Source of the DNA: Methylobacterium sp. E-066 | GTDB taxonomy: Bacteria > Pseudomonadota > Alphaproteobacteria > Rhizobiales > Beijerinckiaceae | Assembly (NCBI RefSeq): GCF_022829635.1 | Contig: NZ_JAKSYO010000096.1 | Location: 1 to 64,000, forward strand | Direction: 5' to 3' | Length of the DNA stretch: 64,000 bases | Shown here: in pieces, positions 52,269 to 63,161 of the stretch | Position numbering within the stretch: position 1 is the first letter of the stretch | How the letters are laid out: each line of letters starts with the position of its first letter | The notes under the pieces: model-generated | What the model saw: the letters and a program-made list of their open reading frames with translations, nothing else | Told to the model about the DNA's origin: nothing | Databases searched by the model: none | Made by a program: the position numbers and the translations under genes

Positions 52269-52553
52269 CTACGCACGACGGCGATCGTCCCGGGCCTGGG
52301 CGAACAGGACTTCCATCTGAGCCTCGACTTCCTCGAGGCTCAGATCAGGGCTGGGATCGTCCAGAGACCGGCGGATGCGGGCGCGGATCGCGTCGAGACG
52401 CTCGGCATCTTCCCGGCGCCGGCTCTGCCAAGCCTGCACCGCGTCCTCCAAAACCTCGCCGAGCGAGGCGTATTCGCCGGCCTCCACGCGCTCGCGCAGG
52501 GTGCGGACCGTCTCGGGAGGCAGCGTGACGCTGATCGTCTCGGCGGGTGGCAT
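52269..52553 (-). CDS. parD: ParD family antitoxin
   Basis: A 94-residue ribbon-helix-helix antitoxin: ETISVTLPPETVRTLRERVEAGEYASLGEVLEDAVQAWQSRRRED, the characteristic ParD DNA-binding part with the S-L-G-E-V-L-E-D-A-V helix. A C-terminal acidic stretch, DDPSPDLSLEEVEAQMEVLF, binds the toxin. The toxin gene follows one base after the stop. Start ATG 52553 gives the expected family length. Confidence 0.92.
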   Translation of the reverse strand: MPPAETISVTLPPETVRTLRERVEAGEYASLGEVLEDAVQAWQSRRREDAERLDAIRARIRRSLDDPSPDLSLEEVEAQMEVLFAQARDDRRRA

Positions 52554-52637
52554 GACTGAGCCTCTTCGGATCGGCACGAGACTAGCATGAAATCCGGCTG
52601 ACCGCGCAGCCTTGTCCGCACCGCACCGTCGGCCTAG

Positions 52638-53900
<1,263 letters not shown>

Positions 53901-53918
53901 GTCCCGCGCCTACGGGGC

Positions 53919-54353
53919 TCATGGGAGCGGGTCGGTCCATGGGTTGAAGATTGGGACGCGGGTCTGCACGAAGTCCGAGGTGTTCCTCGTGGCCAGCGTC
54001 AGTCCCGCTTCCAGGGCCGTCGCGGCGATCAGCAGATCCGGCTGCGAGAACGTGTGTCCGCGTTGCCGGCCCTCTTCGACCAGAAACCGCCAGCGCACGA
54101 TCACGTCCTCGTCGAGGGGCAGGATACGTCGCTCGAACATCGGCCTCAGCTGGTTCGAGAGCCAATCGGCCAGTTCCATCCGCCGGGCTCCGTCGGGGAG
54201 CCGCTCGATCCCGAAGCGGAGTTCTGCGAGCGTTACGCAGCTCACGAAGAGGGCGTTCAGTGGTTGAGCGGCGACGAAGGCCAAGACCCCTTGCTCGGGG
54301 CGCGGACGTCGTAGCTCAGACAGGACATTGGTATCGAGCAGCCAGCGGGTCAC
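53919..54353 (-). CDS. PIN domain toxin (VapC-like)
   Basis: A 144-residue PIN-domain ribonuclease. The start is GTG 54353, overlapping the antitoxin stop as GTGA and giving the normal N-terminus TRWLLDTNVLSELRRPRP. Conserved acidic residues are Asp7 in LLDTN, the Glu in TLAELRFGIE, the Asp in FSQPDLLIAATAL and the Asp in ATRNTSDF. This is the FitB/VapC subgroup with the LRFGIE motif. The upstream partner is a Phd/YefM-type antitoxin, a common alternative to VapB. Confidence 0.92.
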   Translation of the reverse strand: MTRWLLDTNVLSELRRPRPEQGVLAFVAAQPLNALFVSCVTLAELRFGIERLPDGARRMELADWLSNQLRPMFERRILPLDEDVIVRWRFLVEEGRQRGHTFSQPDLLIAATALEAGLTLATRNTSDFVQTRVPIFNPWTDPLP

Positions 54354-54637
54354 AAGCCGACGTCGCGGACCGGCATCACCACGGATTCGGATTCGAGATC
54401 GATATCCCGATGCGGTGAGGCCTGCAGCACATCGATCAGCGACTGGCCCGTCGCCGTCCCGGTAAGCCGGCGGAACTCCTCGGCGGAGATCACGACGACG
54501 GCTTCCTGCCCATGGACCGTGACATGCTGCGGGCCATCGCTCCGGACCCGACGAACCAACTCGCCGAACCGGCTTCTGGCGTCCTGAAGGCGCCAATGCC
54601 CGGACTGCTCGGGTGGACTCACTGCGCGTTGGGCCAT
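54350..54637 (-). CDS. Phd/YefM family antitoxin
   Basis: A 95-residue antitoxin with the Phd/YefM fold: HWRLQDARSRFGELVRRVRSDGPQHVTVHGQEAVVVISAEEFRRL, the usual W-x-L-x-x-A-k-x-x-f-s-e-l-v motif and the V-T-x-x-G-x-x-x-a-V-v-i-s segment. The C-terminal part (HRDIDLESESVVMP) is acidic and would bind the toxin. It overlaps the downstream PIN toxin gene by four bases. Confidence 0.92.
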   Translation of the reverse strand: MAQRAVSPPEQSGHWRLQDARSRFGELVRRVRSDGPQHVTVHGQEAVVVISAEEFRRLTGTATGQSLIDVLQASPHRDIDLESESVVMPVRDVGL

Positions 54638-54757
54638 GCCCAGGAGATTATCGGCGCGCCGTTGGATCGTAAAGGCGATCTCCGATCGCGTAGCACGCTA
54701 TGACTGCGTGAGCGCGCTGGCTACCATGGTCCCAGCAGCCCATTCTCGGAGCCTCCC

Positions 54758-55600
54758 ATGCCCACCATCGCGGTGATCGCCCCCGGCGCCATGGGCAGTG
54801 CCATCGGAGCGCGGCTGGTCGAGCACGGCGCCCGGGTGCTGACTTCGCTCGAAGGGCGCGGAGCGGCGAGCCGGGCGCGTGCCGCGGCGGCCGGCCTGGT
54901 CGATGCCGGCCTGGCCGACCTCGTGGCCGCCGACATCCTGCTGTCGATCGTGCCGCCCGCCGATGCGGAGGCTCTGGCTCGCCGCCTCGCCCCCGCTCTT
55001 GCGGCGGCGCCGCGCAAGCCGGTCTATGTGGACGCCAACGCCGTCAGCCCGGACACCCTCGCGCGGATCGCCGCGATCGTCGCTGAAACTGCGACGCTGT
55101 TCCTCGACGGCGCGATCCTGGGCCTGCCGCCGAAGCCCGGCACCAAGGGGCCCCGTGTCTACGTCTCGGGGGCCGACACCGCCCCGGCCCTGATCTTGCG
55201 CGAACTGGGCCTCGATTTGAGGGTCTGTCCTGGCGCCGTTGGCGCGGCCTCCAGCCTCAAGATGAGCTATGCCGGCCTCAACAAGGGGCTGACCGCGCTC
55301 GCCGCGATCATGATCCTGGCCGCCGAGCGCGCCGGGGCCGGTACGGCGCTGCTCGACGAACTCGCCGAGAACGAGCCGGCGCTGCTCGCCCGGTTCGCCA
55401 AGGCCCTGCCCGACATGGCGCCGAAGGCCTATCGCTGGGCGCCCGAGATGGGCGAGATCGCCGATTTCCTCGGGCCGGACGCGGCCGGGCGGCAGGTTTT
55501 TTCCGGTTACGCCGATCTCTACGAGCGCCTCGCCGCCGAGGCGGGAAAGCCCGAGATCGCCGCGCTGATACGCTTCGCCGCGGCTGCCGCGGAGCGCTGA
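54758..55600 (+). CDS. NAD(P)-dependent oxidoreductase, 6PGDH-like with DUF1932
   Basis: A 280-residue enzyme of the beta-hydroxyacid/6-phosphogluconate dehydrogenase superfamily. The Rossmann start is IAVIAPGAMGSAIGARLVEHGARVLTSLEG (the G-x-G-x-x-G is A-P-G-A-M-G). It then has IVPPADAEALARRLAPAL and VYVDANAVSPDTLARIA. The C-terminal domain has SSLKMSYAGLNKGLTALAAIMILAAERAGAG with the catalytic lysine region of DUF1932-type proteins. Substrate unknown; a tartronate semialdehyde reductase role is possible in principle, but the gene is 17 kb from garD. Confidence 0.88.
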   Translation: MPTIAVIAPGAMGSAIGARLVEHGARVLTSLEGRGAASRARAAAAGLVDAGLADLVAADILLSIVPPADAEALARRLAPALAAAPRKPVYVDANAVSPDTLARIAAIVAETATLFLDGAILGLPPKPGTKGPRVYVSGADTAPALILRELGLDLRVCPGAVGAASSLKMSYAGLNKGLTALAAIMILAAERAGAGTALLDELAENEPALLARFAKALPDMAPKAYRWAPEMGEIADFLGPDAAGRQVFSGYADLYERLAAEAGKPEIAALIRFAAAAAER

Positions 55601-56017
55601 TCGCCGCGGGGGCGCCGATTCGGCCGCCGCTCTGTTGCCGGCTCGGCTGCCACCCTCTACACGGACGGTCCCCGCGGCTGATGCGCCTGAAGGTTTCGCG
55701 AGCCCGCTCGGGCCTGCATGGTAGCGGGGCCGGCAGTGACGGGGTGGTCCGGACCAGTTCTCTGGGCCAATCCTGTGAGGCTCAGTGGGCCGAGTCGCTG
55801 CAGGCGTGTCGGGAGCGCGGGGAACAGGAACCGCGGGCTCGGCGCAAGGCCCACATAGAATTCCTCATCCGAGAGCCGAGGCCGGTTCGGCGCTTTTGCC
55901 CCGATCCGGGACAGCCCGATGCGGTCGGCTTGGAGCTTCGTTCACGCTCCGGCGCGATGATACGACGAGGCCGGGGATCCGGTCCGGCGTAACCGCGTTC
56001 TCTCGGGCCTGACGACC
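55601..56017. other. Intergenic region without recognised features
   Basis: An open frame at 55681-55992 is Arg/Ser/Gly-rich and has no ribosome-binding site, so I do not count it as a gene. No repeat of the families in this window was found. Confidence 0.5.
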
Positions 56018-56359
56018 ATGCGAGCCCTGCTCACCGGCGGCATCAAGGCGATCCTCGGGATTGCCGCCCTCTCCACCGCCGCCCATTGGACCTTGCGCGT
56101 GCAGCGCGAATCCACTCCCGCCAGTCCGATCGCGGCCTTCGCCAGCCTTCCCGATCCGGCCGCGACCGGCTCCATCGAGCCGCGCCGGCCTGTGAGTGCG
56201 GCTGCCATCGCGCCGGCCCCTGTTATGCCGGCCCCGACCGCGGGCCTCGACCAGGGCCACCTCGCCGCCCTGATCGCGGGCGCGACCCCGGCCAAGGCGA
56301 AGGTCGCCAAGGCGGCGACCAAGACCGCTTCCGCCGAGAAGGTCGCGGCCAAGCGCTGA
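56018..56359 (+). CDS. Small membrane-anchored or secreted Ala/Pro-rich protein
   Basis: A 113-residue protein with a short hydrophobic N-terminus (LLTGGIKAILGIAALSTAAHWTL). This could be an uncleaved anchor or signal. The rest is Ala/Pro/Thr-rich (PDPAATGSIEPRRPVSAAAIAPAPVMPAPTAG) with a lysine-alanine tail, ATPAKAKVAKAATKTASAEKVAAKR. The tail looks like the basic low-complexity ends that bind DNA or anionic polymers. The TGSIEP segment is a recurrent feature of Hyphomicrobiales periplasmic linkers as I remember it. Function unknown. Confidence 0.65.
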   Translation: MRALLTGGIKAILGIAALSTAAHWTLRVQRESTPASPIAAFASLPDPAATGSIEPRRPVSAAAIAPAPVMPAPTAGLDQGHLAALIAGATPAKAKVAKAATKTASAEKVAAKR

Positions 56360-56474
56360 GCCGGATGCTGCGCCGGCGAACCGTGCCGGCTGCATACTTC
56401 CCCTGCGCAGCGGCGGGTGCCGCCGCGGGCGCGAGCGTGGCAGAAATCCAGGCCTCCACCGAGATTTGGCAGGC

Positions 56475-57425
56475 ATGAGCACGCAGGTCGCGACATCCGT
56501 CGCCAACGACAGGGTCCCCGTCCACGCGGCCCCGTCACCCGACCTCGCGCGCCGCCGGCGGATCGTCGGCATCGCCCTGATGTGCGGCGCCGTCGCGTTC
56601 TTCGCGAGCCTCGACGCCAGCGCCAAGACGCTGGCCCGGGCCGGGGTCGACCCGCTGGTCACCACCTTCATGCGCTACGCTGCCAGCGTCGCGATGATCT
56701 CGCTGTTCATCAACCCGGTGCGCACGCCCGGCGTCGTGAAGAGCCGGCGGCTCACCCTGCAGATCGTGCGCTCGCTGCTGCTGTTCGCCTCCACGGCCCT
56801 GAATTTCTTGGCGTTGCGCTATCTGCAACTCGCCGAGACGATCTCGATCCAGTTCGCCGCACCGCTCACCGTCGCGCTGCTGGCCGGGCCGCTGCTCGGC
56901 GAATGGTCGTCCCGGGGCCGGATGGTGGCGATCGGCGTCGGCTTCATCGGCGTGCTGGTGATCGTGCGCCCCGGGTTCGGCGGGATGCACCCGGCCGCCC
57001 TGCTCTGCGTGGCCAACGTCGTGGTCTACGCCTTCTACGCGATCATCACGCGCAAGCTCGCGGCCTACGATTCCACCGCCACGACCATGTTCTATACCGG
57101 GCTCGCGGGCCTCGCGCTGATGGCCCCGCTCCTGCCCTGGATCTGGACCAGCCCGGCCAACCTCACCCATTGGGCCCTGCTGATCGGGGTCGCCTTGTTC
57201 GGGACGATCGGGCACTGGCTGCTGGTGCTGGCCCATGCCCGGGCGCCGGCCAACATCCTGGCGCCGTTCATCTATACCCAGCTGCTGTGGTCGGTGACCC
57301 TGGGCTTCCTGCTGTTCGGCGACGTGCCGAGCCGCTGGACGGTCGCCGGCGCCATGATTGTGGTCGGCTCCGGCCTCTATCTCCTGGCGCAGGAGACGAT
57401 CCGCCGGGACAGGCCGGCCGCCTGA
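56475..57425 (+). CDS. DMT family (EamA) transporter
   Basis: A 316-residue inner-membrane protein with ten hydrophobic helices in two EamA repeats. The first begins RRIVGIALMCGAVAFFASLDASAKTLARAGVDPLVTTFMRYAASVAMISLF, and the second starts near HPAALLCVANVVVYAFYAIITRKLA. LAETISIQFAAPLTVALLAGPLLGE and LAPFIYTQLLWSVTLGFLLFGDVPSRWTVAGAMIVVGSGLYL are typical family blocks. It probably exports a small metabolite. ATG 56475 is preferred to a TTG three codons earlier. Confidence 0.92.
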   Translation: MSTQVATSVANDRVPVHAAPSPDLARRRRIVGIALMCGAVAFFASLDASAKTLARAGVDPLVTTFMRYAASVAMISLFINPVRTPGVVKSRRLTLQIVRSLLLFASTALNFLALRYLQLAETISIQFAAPLTVALLAGPLLGEWSSRGRMVAIGVGFIGVLVIVRPGFGGMHPAALLCVANVVVYAFYAIITRKLAAYDSTATTMFYTGLAGLALMAPLLPWIWTSPANLTHWALLIGVALFGTIGHWLLVLAHARAPANILAPFIYTQLLWSVTLGFLLFGDVPSRWTVAGAMIVVGSGLYLLAQETIRRDRPAA

Positions 57426-57529
57426 GGCGACCGGCCGGGTTCAGTGCGTGGCCGTGGGAATGATCCCGCACTGATCGTCAGCGGGAGCGCGCGGGTTCGG
57501 TTCGGAACGCCGCACGCGTCTGGTCCGGC

Positions 57530-57811
57530 TCAGCGGCCCATGCGCTCCTGCCGGTCCAGACGCTCCTCGCGCCGCTCTTCGCGCCGGTCCTCACGGGCGC
57601 GGCGGGCCGGATCGGTATCGGTGCCGAGGACGCCGCCCACCGTGCCGGTGGCCGCACCCACGGCGCCGCCGACGACACCGCCGATCGGGCCGCCGGCGGC
57701 CGAACCATCCTCGACGCCGCGCTGGGCGCCCCGGGCCGTGCCCTGGGCCTGGGCGGCGCTCGCGAAGGCGAGGGGTGCGAGGGCGAGGGTCGCGATCATC
57801 AGCTTCTTCAT
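57530..57811 (-). CDS. Small secreted glycine-zipper protein
   Basis: A 93-residue protein. The signal peptide is KKLMIATLALAPLAFASAAQA. The mature part has a glycine-zipper stretch, GGPIGGVVGGAVGAATGTVGGVLG, which can insert in or associate with membranes. It is followed by a highly charged tail, ARRAREDRREERREERLDRQERMGR. A member of the loosely defined outer-membrane glycine-zipper proteins; function unknown. It is convergent with the DMT transporter. Confidence 0.82.
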   Translation of the reverse strand: MKKLMIATLALAPLAFASAAQAQGTARGAQRGVEDGSAAGGPIGGVVGGAVGAATGTVGGVLGTDTDPARRAREDRREERREERLDRQERMGR

Positions 57812-58205
57812 GGTCTGCTCCTGATGGGTGATTCGATGTGTTCCGCACCGCTTCGGGTTGCGGGGGTCGTACCCACCAACGGTTCAGGTGCCGAAAGGTC
57901 TCATACGAACGCCGGTCGATCCCGTTGGCAGGGGGTCGTTCCGCCTTGCCGGCCGTCTCGGCGCAGCGCCCGATCGCGGGATCGCTGCAGCCGCTGGCAT
58001 CGGGCCGAGGCCGCTGATACAGAACGGGCGATGCACGCTTCGCGTATCCTTTGCGGCCCGGGCCGCAGCGTTCGAATTACCGGCCCGGCCTCCGCTTGAG
58101 GGCCCGCTTCGGCGTGGCCGCGCGGAGGTCCGGGATCGTCTGCCGCCCGATTAGCCCGCCCATGCCGGCCCGACGCCGCCGGCCCGACCGCCGATGCGAG
58201 ATCCG
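57812..58205. other. Intergenic region between divergent genes
   Basis: It contains the start regions of the glycine-zipper gene and ileS. Open frames present are arginine-rich without ribosome-binding sites. No T-box or other leader element is seen, as expected for a proteobacterial ileS. Confidence 0.5.
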
Positions 58206-61184
58206 ATGACCACCCCCGAGACCGCGGCTGCCCGCGACTATTCCAAGACCCTGTTCCTGCCGCGCACCGAGTTCCCGATGCGCGCCGGCCTGCCGACCCG
58301 GGAGCCGCTGCTGCTCGAGCGCTGGGCCGCGATCGACCTCTACGGGAAGATCCGCGCCGCCGCTTCGGGCCGGCCCCGCTTCGTGCTGCACGACGGCCCC
58401 CCCTACGCCAACGGCAACATCCATATCGGCACGGCGCTCAACAAGATCCTGAAGGACGTGGTGGTGCGCTCGCAGGGCGCCCTCGGCCTCGACGCCAACT
58501 ACGTGCCCGGCTGGGACTGCCACGGCCTGCCGATCGAGTGGAAGATCGAGGAGCAGTACCGCGCCAAGGGCCGCAACAAGGACGACGTGCCGGTGATCGA
58601 GTTCCGGCAGGAATGCCGGACGTTTGCGGCCCACTGGCTCGACGTGCAGCGGGAGGAGTTCAAGCGCCTCGGCGTCACCGGCGACTGGGACCACCCCTAC
58701 GCGACCATGGCCTACCCGGCCGAGGCGGTGATCGCCGACGAGTTGATGAAGTTCTCGATGAGCGGCCAGCTCTATCGCGGCTCCAAGCCGGTGATGTGGT
58801 CGGTGGTCGAGAAGACCGCGCTCGCCGAGGCCGAGGTCGAGTACGAGGAGCACGTCAGCGATACCGTGTTCGTCGCGTTCCCGATCCGGCAAGGAGCCGA
58901 TGACGGCGCCGACGCGGCGCTGGCGGACGCTCGGGTGGTGATCTGGACCACCACCCCCTGGACCATGCCGGGCAACCGCGCCGTCGCGTATTCCAAAAAG
59001 ATCGCCTACGGGCTCTACCGGGTGACGCAGGCTCCGGCCGAGAACTGGGCGACCCCCGGGCAGACCTACCTGCTGGCCGACAGCCTGGCCGCCACCGTGT
59101 TCAAGGCCGCCCGGGTCGAGGCGTTCGAGCGCATCGGCGACGTGCGCCCCGAGACCCTGGCCGGCCTCACCCTGGCGCATCCGCTCAACGGCCGCGGCTA
59201 CGACTTCGCCGTGCCGATGCTCGACGGCGACCATGTCACCGACGAATCCGGCACTGGCTTCGTCCACACGGCGCCCGGCCACGGCCGCGAGGACTTTGAG
59301 CTCTGGATGTCCAGCGGCCGGCTGCTCCAGGAGCGCGGCATCGACCCCGCGATCCCCTACACGGTGGATGCGGACGGCGCCCTGACCAAGGCCGCGCCGG
59401 GCTTCGAGGGCACCCGGGTGCTCACCGACAAGGGCGAGAAGGGCGACGCCAACAAGGCGGTCATCGCTGCGCTCACCGAGGCCGGGGCGCTGGTCGCCCG
59501 CGGCGTGCTGCGCCACCAGTACCCGCATTCCTGGCGCTCCAAGAAGCCGGTGATCTTTCGCAACACCCCGCAATGGTTCATCGCCATGGACCGGCCGGTG
59601 GACAGCCTGGGCAACCGGTCCCTGCGGGAGGTCGCGCTCCAGAGCATCGACGAGACCCAGTGGGTGCCGCCCCAGGGCAAGAACCGCATCACCGGCATGG
59701 TCGGCAACCGCCCGGATTGGGTGGTCTCGCGCCAGCGCGCCTGGGGCGTGCCGATCACCGTGTTCGTCCACCGGGAAAGCGGCGAGATCCTCAAGGACGC
59801 TTCCGTCAACGCCCGGATCCGCGACGCCTTCAAGGAAGAGGGCGCCGATGCCTGGTTCCGGGACGATGCCGCCCAGCGCTTCCTGGCCCCGGACCACGAC
59901 CCCGCCGCCTACGAGAAAGTCACGGACGTCCTCGACGTCTGGTTCGATTCCGGTTCAACCCACGCCTTCGTGCTGGACGATCCGGAGGCGTTCCCGGCGC
60001 TCGCCGGCGCGCGGCGCGTCCGCGACGGCGGCCAGGACCGGGTGATGTACCTGGAGGGCTCCGACCAGCACCGGGGCTGGTTCCAGTCCTCGCTGCTCGA
60101 ATCCTCCGGCACCCGCGGCCGGGCGCCCTACGACATCGTCCTGACCCACGGCTTCGTGCTCGACGGCAAGGGCCTTAAGATGTCGAAGTCGAAGGGCAAC
60201 GTCGTCGCGCCGCAGAGCATCATCAAGGATTCGGGCGCCGACATCCTGCGCCTCTGGGTCGCCGCCTCGGACTATACCGACGACCTGCGGATCGGCCCGG
60301 AGATCATCAAGACCTTTGCCGAGACCTACCGGAAGCTCAGGAACTCCCTGCGCTGGATGCTGGGATCCCTGGCGCATCGCGTTCCCGGCGACGACGTCGC
60401 GTTCCAAAAAATGCCGGAGCTGGAGCGGCTGATCCTGCACCGGCTGGCCGAGCTCGACGGCGAGATCCGCGAGGCCTACGCGACCTACGACACCAAGCGG
60501 GTCGTGGCCCTGCTCAACGGCTTCATGACGGGCGACCTGTCGTCGTTCTACTTCGACGTGCGCAAGGACGCGCTCTACTGCGATCCGATCTCGTCGGTGA
60601 CCCGCCGGGCGGCCCTGCAGGTGATCGACGAGACCTTCCGCCGGGTGGTGGTCTGGTTGGCGCCGGTGCTCGCCTTCACGGCGGAGGAATCCTGGCTCGA
60701 CCGCTACCCGTCCGCCGACGGCTCGGTGCATCTCCAGACCCTGCCGGAAACGCCGGCGGCGTGGCTCGACCCCACCCTCGCGGAGCGCTGGCAAAAAATC
60801 CGGAAGGTGCGCCGGGCCGTGACCGGCGCGCTGGAGATCGAGCGCGCGGCCAAGCGGATCGGCGCGAGCCTGGAGGCGGCCCCGACCGTCTACGTCTCGG
60901 ATCCGGAGCTGCTCGCCGCCCTGGAGGGCTGCGACTTCGCCGATACCTGCATCACCTCCGCGATCACGGTGGTGGCGGGCGAGGGCCCTGCGGACGCGTT
61001 CCGGATCGACGAGGTACGCGGCGTCGCCGTGGTGCCGAATCCGGCCGAGGGCCGCAAATGCGCCCGCTCCTGGCGGGTCACCCCGGCGGTCGGCAGCGAC
61101 CCGGAGTTTCCGGACGTCACCCCCCGCGACGCCCAGGCCCTGCGCGAGTGGGACACGGCCCACCCGGAGGCCAGCGCCGCGTGA
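58206..61184 (+). CDS. ileS: Isoleucine-tRNA ligase
   Basis: A 992-residue class Ia synthetase that charges tRNA-Ile. Present are the HIGH-type motif HIGT at residues 73-76 ([18 protein letters not shown]), the CP1 editing domain ([33 protein letters not shown]) that clears Val-tRNA-Ile, and KMSKS at about 658 ([12 protein letters not shown]). The anticodon-binding domain follows. In the C-terminal region where many IleS proteins bind zinc with four cysteines, only one remains ([29 protein letters not shown]). ATG 58206 is chosen over an upstream in-frame ATG at 58194. Confidence 0.97.
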   Translation: MTTPETAAARDYSKTLFLPRTEFPMRAGLPTREPLLLERWAAIDLYGKIRAAASGRPRFVLHDGPPYANGNIHIGTALNKILKDVVVRSQGALGLDANYVPGWDCHGLPIEWKIEEQYRAKGRNKDDVPVIEFRQECRTFAAHWLDVQREEFKRLGVTGDWDHPYATMAYPAEAVIADELMKFSMSGQLYRGSKPVMWSVVEKTALAEAEVEYEEHVSDTVFVAFPIRQGADDGADAALADARVVIWTTTPWTMPGNRAVAYSKKIAYGLYRVTQAPAENWATPGQTYLLADSLAATVFKAARVEAFERIGDVRPETLAGLTLAHPLNGRGYDFAVPMLDGDHVTDESGTGFVHTAPGHGREDFELWMSSGRLLQERGIDPAIPYTVDADGALTKAAPGFEGTRVLTDKGEKGDANKAVIAALTEAGALVARGVLRHQYPHSWRSKKPVIFRNTPQWFIAMDRPVDSLGNRSLREVALQSIDETQWVPPQGKNRITGMVGNRPDWVVSRQRAWGVPITVFVHRESGEILKDASVNARIRDAFKEEGADAWFRDDAAQRFLAPDHDPAAYEKVTDVLDVWFDSGSTHAFVLDDPEAFPALAGARRVRDGGQDRVMYLEGSDQHRGWFQSSLLESSGTRGRAPYDIVLTHGFVLDGKGLKMSKSKGNVVAPQSIIKDSGADILRLWVAASDYTDDLRIGPEIIKTFAETYRKLRNSLRWMLGSLAHRVPGDDVAFQKMPELERLILHRLAELDGEIREAYATYDTKRVVALLNGFMTGDLSSFYFDVRKDALYCDPISSVTRRAALQVIDETFRRVVVWLAPVLAFTAEESWLDRYPSADGSVHLQTLPETPAAWLDPTLAERWQKIRKVRRAVTGALEIERAAKRIGASLEAAPTVYVSDPELLAALEGCDFADTCITSAITVVAGEGPADAFRIDEVRGVAVVPNPAEGRKCARSWRVTPAVGSDPEFPDVTPRDAQALREWDTAHPEASAA

Positions 61185-61260
61185 GTCTTGTCGGGGATTT
61201 CTCTCCCTCTCGCCGTTCGCGGACCTGTCAGACCCGCTCATCCCAGGATGGGGCGCGGGC

Positions 61261-61357
61261 CCCCTCTCCCGTGCGGGAGAGGGACAGGGTGAGGGGTGCG
61301 ACCTCTCCGGAGAAATCAGATCCCTCACCCCAACCCTCTCCCGCACGGGAGAGGGGG
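61261..61357. repeat. Dispersed palindrome (CCCTCTCCCG family)
   Basis: CCCCTCTCCCGTGCGGGAGAGGG at the left and its related complement CCCTCTCCCGCACGGGAGAGGG at the right each form a hairpin, and the two halves also pair with each other (AGGGTGAGGGG with CCCTCACCCC). Such elements are widespread in proteobacterial intergenic DNA. It follows ileS by 76 bases. Confidence 0.75.
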
Positions 61358-61460
61358 TACGTCGCCGCCTGCGGGAATCGACGTGTGAACATCGTCGACC
61401 GGTGGGGGGCGAGTCCGAGAACTCGGTTCGGCGGCAAGCACCTGAGACACCGCGCGCTTT

Positions 61461-61569
61461 CCCCTCCCCCTTGCGGGGAGGGGTCAGGGGTGGGGGTGGT
61501 GCCGCATGAGACTCGGCGGTGCCTTCTGGGCGACCCCCACCTCCAACTCCTCCCCGCAAGGGGGAGGAG
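61461..61569. repeat. Dispersed palindrome (CTCCCCCTTGCGGGGAG family)
   Basis: CCCCTCCCCCTTGCGGGGAGGGG is followed by TCAGGGGTGGGGG, a 30-base middle, then CCCCCACCTCCAACTCC and TCCCCGCAAGGGGGAGGA. It is homologous, in inverse orientation, to the interior of element B at 32218-32326, including a shared GGCACC in the middle. It lies between ileS and lspA. Confidence 0.75.
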
Positions 61570-61662
61570 CGTGCGTCGCGGCCTGCCCAGGGTGATGTGG
61601 GACCTTGGTTGCCCACAAAGCTGGGAAGGAGCGGCACGTTCATCCGCCCCCCTGCTCCGCCC

Positions 61663-62178
61663 ATGACCCCCACCCGCGCCGGCCTGCTGGCCTTGCTCGT
61701 CACCCTGGTCCTCGACCAGGCCTCCAAGCTCGGGCTCTATTTCGGCACCGACCTCGTGCTGACCCAGCCGTGGCGGCTGGCGCCGTTCGCCGACTTCGTG
61801 GTGGTCTGGAATCGCGGCGTCTCCTACGGGCTGTTCCAGCAGGAAAGCGGCGCCGGGCGCTGGTTCCTGGTGATACTGTCGCTGGCCGCTGCCCTCGGCC
61901 TCGGCATCTGGATGACCCGGGCCGGCTCGCGGCTGCTGGCGGTCGCCCTCGGGCTGATCGTCGGCGGCGCGCTCGGCAACGCCATCGACCGGGCCGCCTA
62001 CGGGGCGGTGTTCGACTTCGTCCACCTCCATGCCGGCGGCTGGTCCTGGTACGTGTTCAACGTCGCCGATGCGGCCATCGTCGCCGGGGTGATCGGCCTG
62101 ATTCTCGACAGCCTGAGTCCAGCCGGACGCAGTACGCCGAACGACGCCGCCCGGAACGGATCGGCGCCGCGCCCGTGA
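61663..62178 (+). CDS. lspA: Lipoprotein signal peptidase (signal peptidase II)
   Basis: A 171-residue inner-membrane aspartic protease that cleaves lipoprotein signal peptides after diacylglyceryl transfer. It has four hydrophobic helices. Family motifs are [22 protein letters not shown], the catalytic Asp in GNAIDR, and the second catalytic Asp in FNVADAAI, preceded by [20 protein letters not shown] 61663 is the family start; the frame extends upstream into repeat DNA. The order lspA, secreted protein, M16 protease is a conserved alphaproteobacterial arrangement. Confidence 0.96.
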   Translation: MTPTRAGLLALLVTLVLDQASKLGLYFGTDLVLTQPWRLAPFADFVVVWNRGVSYGLFQQESGAGRWFLVILSLAAALGLGIWMTRAGSRLLAVALGLIVGGALGNAIDRAAYGAVFDFVHLHAGGWSWYVFNVADAAIVAGVIGLILDSLSPAGRSTPNDAARNGSAPRP

Positions 62179-62338
62179 TTCCTGCAACACATAGGCCCTG
62201 CCCGCTCCAAGCCTCTGGTGCGATGCGGTCAAGGCGCCATACGATCGCCGGAAACCGGTCTCAGGCCGGGACCCGTCGGATCAGGCCGCGTCGCGGCCGT
62301 CCCCGCGCCGGATTCCCGGCCGGAACCCGTGAGGCAGC

Positions 62339-63001
62339 ATGACCGGGCACCGCAGGCTTCGTCTCATCCTCCCCGCCGCGGTCGCGCTGGCGCCGCTGCT
62401 GACCTGCGGCGCGCAGGCGCAGGAGCGCGGCGAGTTCATGCGCGACGCGCTCTCCGGCATCGGCCTCCTGGAGAAGCGCCAGGACCCGATCGACTATCAC
62501 GAGCGCCCGCCGCTGGTGATGCCGCCCAAGCTCGACGGCAAGGCCCTGCCCCAGCCCCGGGCCCGCTCCACCGGCACCGCCTGGCCGAAGGATCCCGAGA
62601 TCGCCGAGCGCGAGCGCGCCGCCACCGAGCGGCGCCTGCCCAAGGGCAGCCAGGCTCAGGGGCGCTACGACGACAACAACGCCACCCTGTCGGTGGACGA
62701 GATCCGCAACGGCCGGCGCGCCGGCGCGAGTGTCACCACCGAGGCCGAGCGCAAGCCGGGCGATACCAACCGCGACGACAGCCTGCTCAGCCCGTTCGAC
62801 CTGCTGAAGGGCAAGAGCGCCAATGCCGAGCCCTCGGATGTCGAGCCGGCCCGGGACATCCTGACCGACCCGCCCACCGGCTACCGCCAATCCCCGAAGA
62901 AGCTGGCCCAGCCGCCGTCGCGGGACCCGATCAACAACGCCAGCCGCGAGCGCGACGAGGCCGACCCCCGGGCCTATCAGCGTCAGCGCGCCCAGCAGTA
63001 A
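62339..63001 (+). CDS. Secreted hypothetical protein between lspA and M16 (DUF3035-like)
   Basis: A 220-residue protein. The signal peptide is RLRLILPAAVALAPLLTCGAQAQ. A cysteine in LLTCG is reminiscent of a lipobox, but Thr before Cys is atypical, so ordinary cleavage after AQA is more likely. The mature protein is rich in Pro, Arg and Asp: PIDYHERPPLVMPPKLDGKALPQPRA, EIAERERAATERRLP, then a less ordered tail. The position between lspA and an M16 protease, and the Y-x-x-R-P-P-L-V-x-P motif, fit the DUF3035 family of alphaproteobacteria. Function unknown, probably envelope related. Confidence 0.75.
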   Translation: MTGHRRLRLILPAAVALAPLLTCGAQAQERGEFMRDALSGIGLLEKRQDPIDYHERPPLVMPPKLDGKALPQPRARSTGTAWPKDPEIAERERAATERRLPKGSQAQGRYDDNNATLSVDEIRNGRRAGASVTTEAERKPGDTNRDDSLLSPFDLLKGKSANAEPSDVEPARDILTDPPTGYRQSPKKLAQPPSRDPINNASRERDEADPRAYQRQRAQQ

Positions 63002-63161
63002 CCATCAAGCTGTGGCGCTGTTGCAACGGCGTCCCGGCATGGCAACATGACAACTCTGTCCCGGTACGGCTCTTGCCGGCCGGAGACGCGGACGGCCCCG
63101 ATCCATCCTGGCGTCCCGCCAAGGGGGGCGTCGGGAACGGGGCCGGCAAAAGGAAAGCGGA

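Noticed and set aside
55681..55992. 103-codon plus-strand frame in a gap
   Set aside because: Arg/Ser/Gly-rich sequence without signal peptide, domain or ribosome-binding site.
58100..58205. T-box or other tRNA-sensing leader before ileS
   Set aside because: T-boxes are largely confined to Gram-positive bacteria and no conserved T-box sequence is visible.
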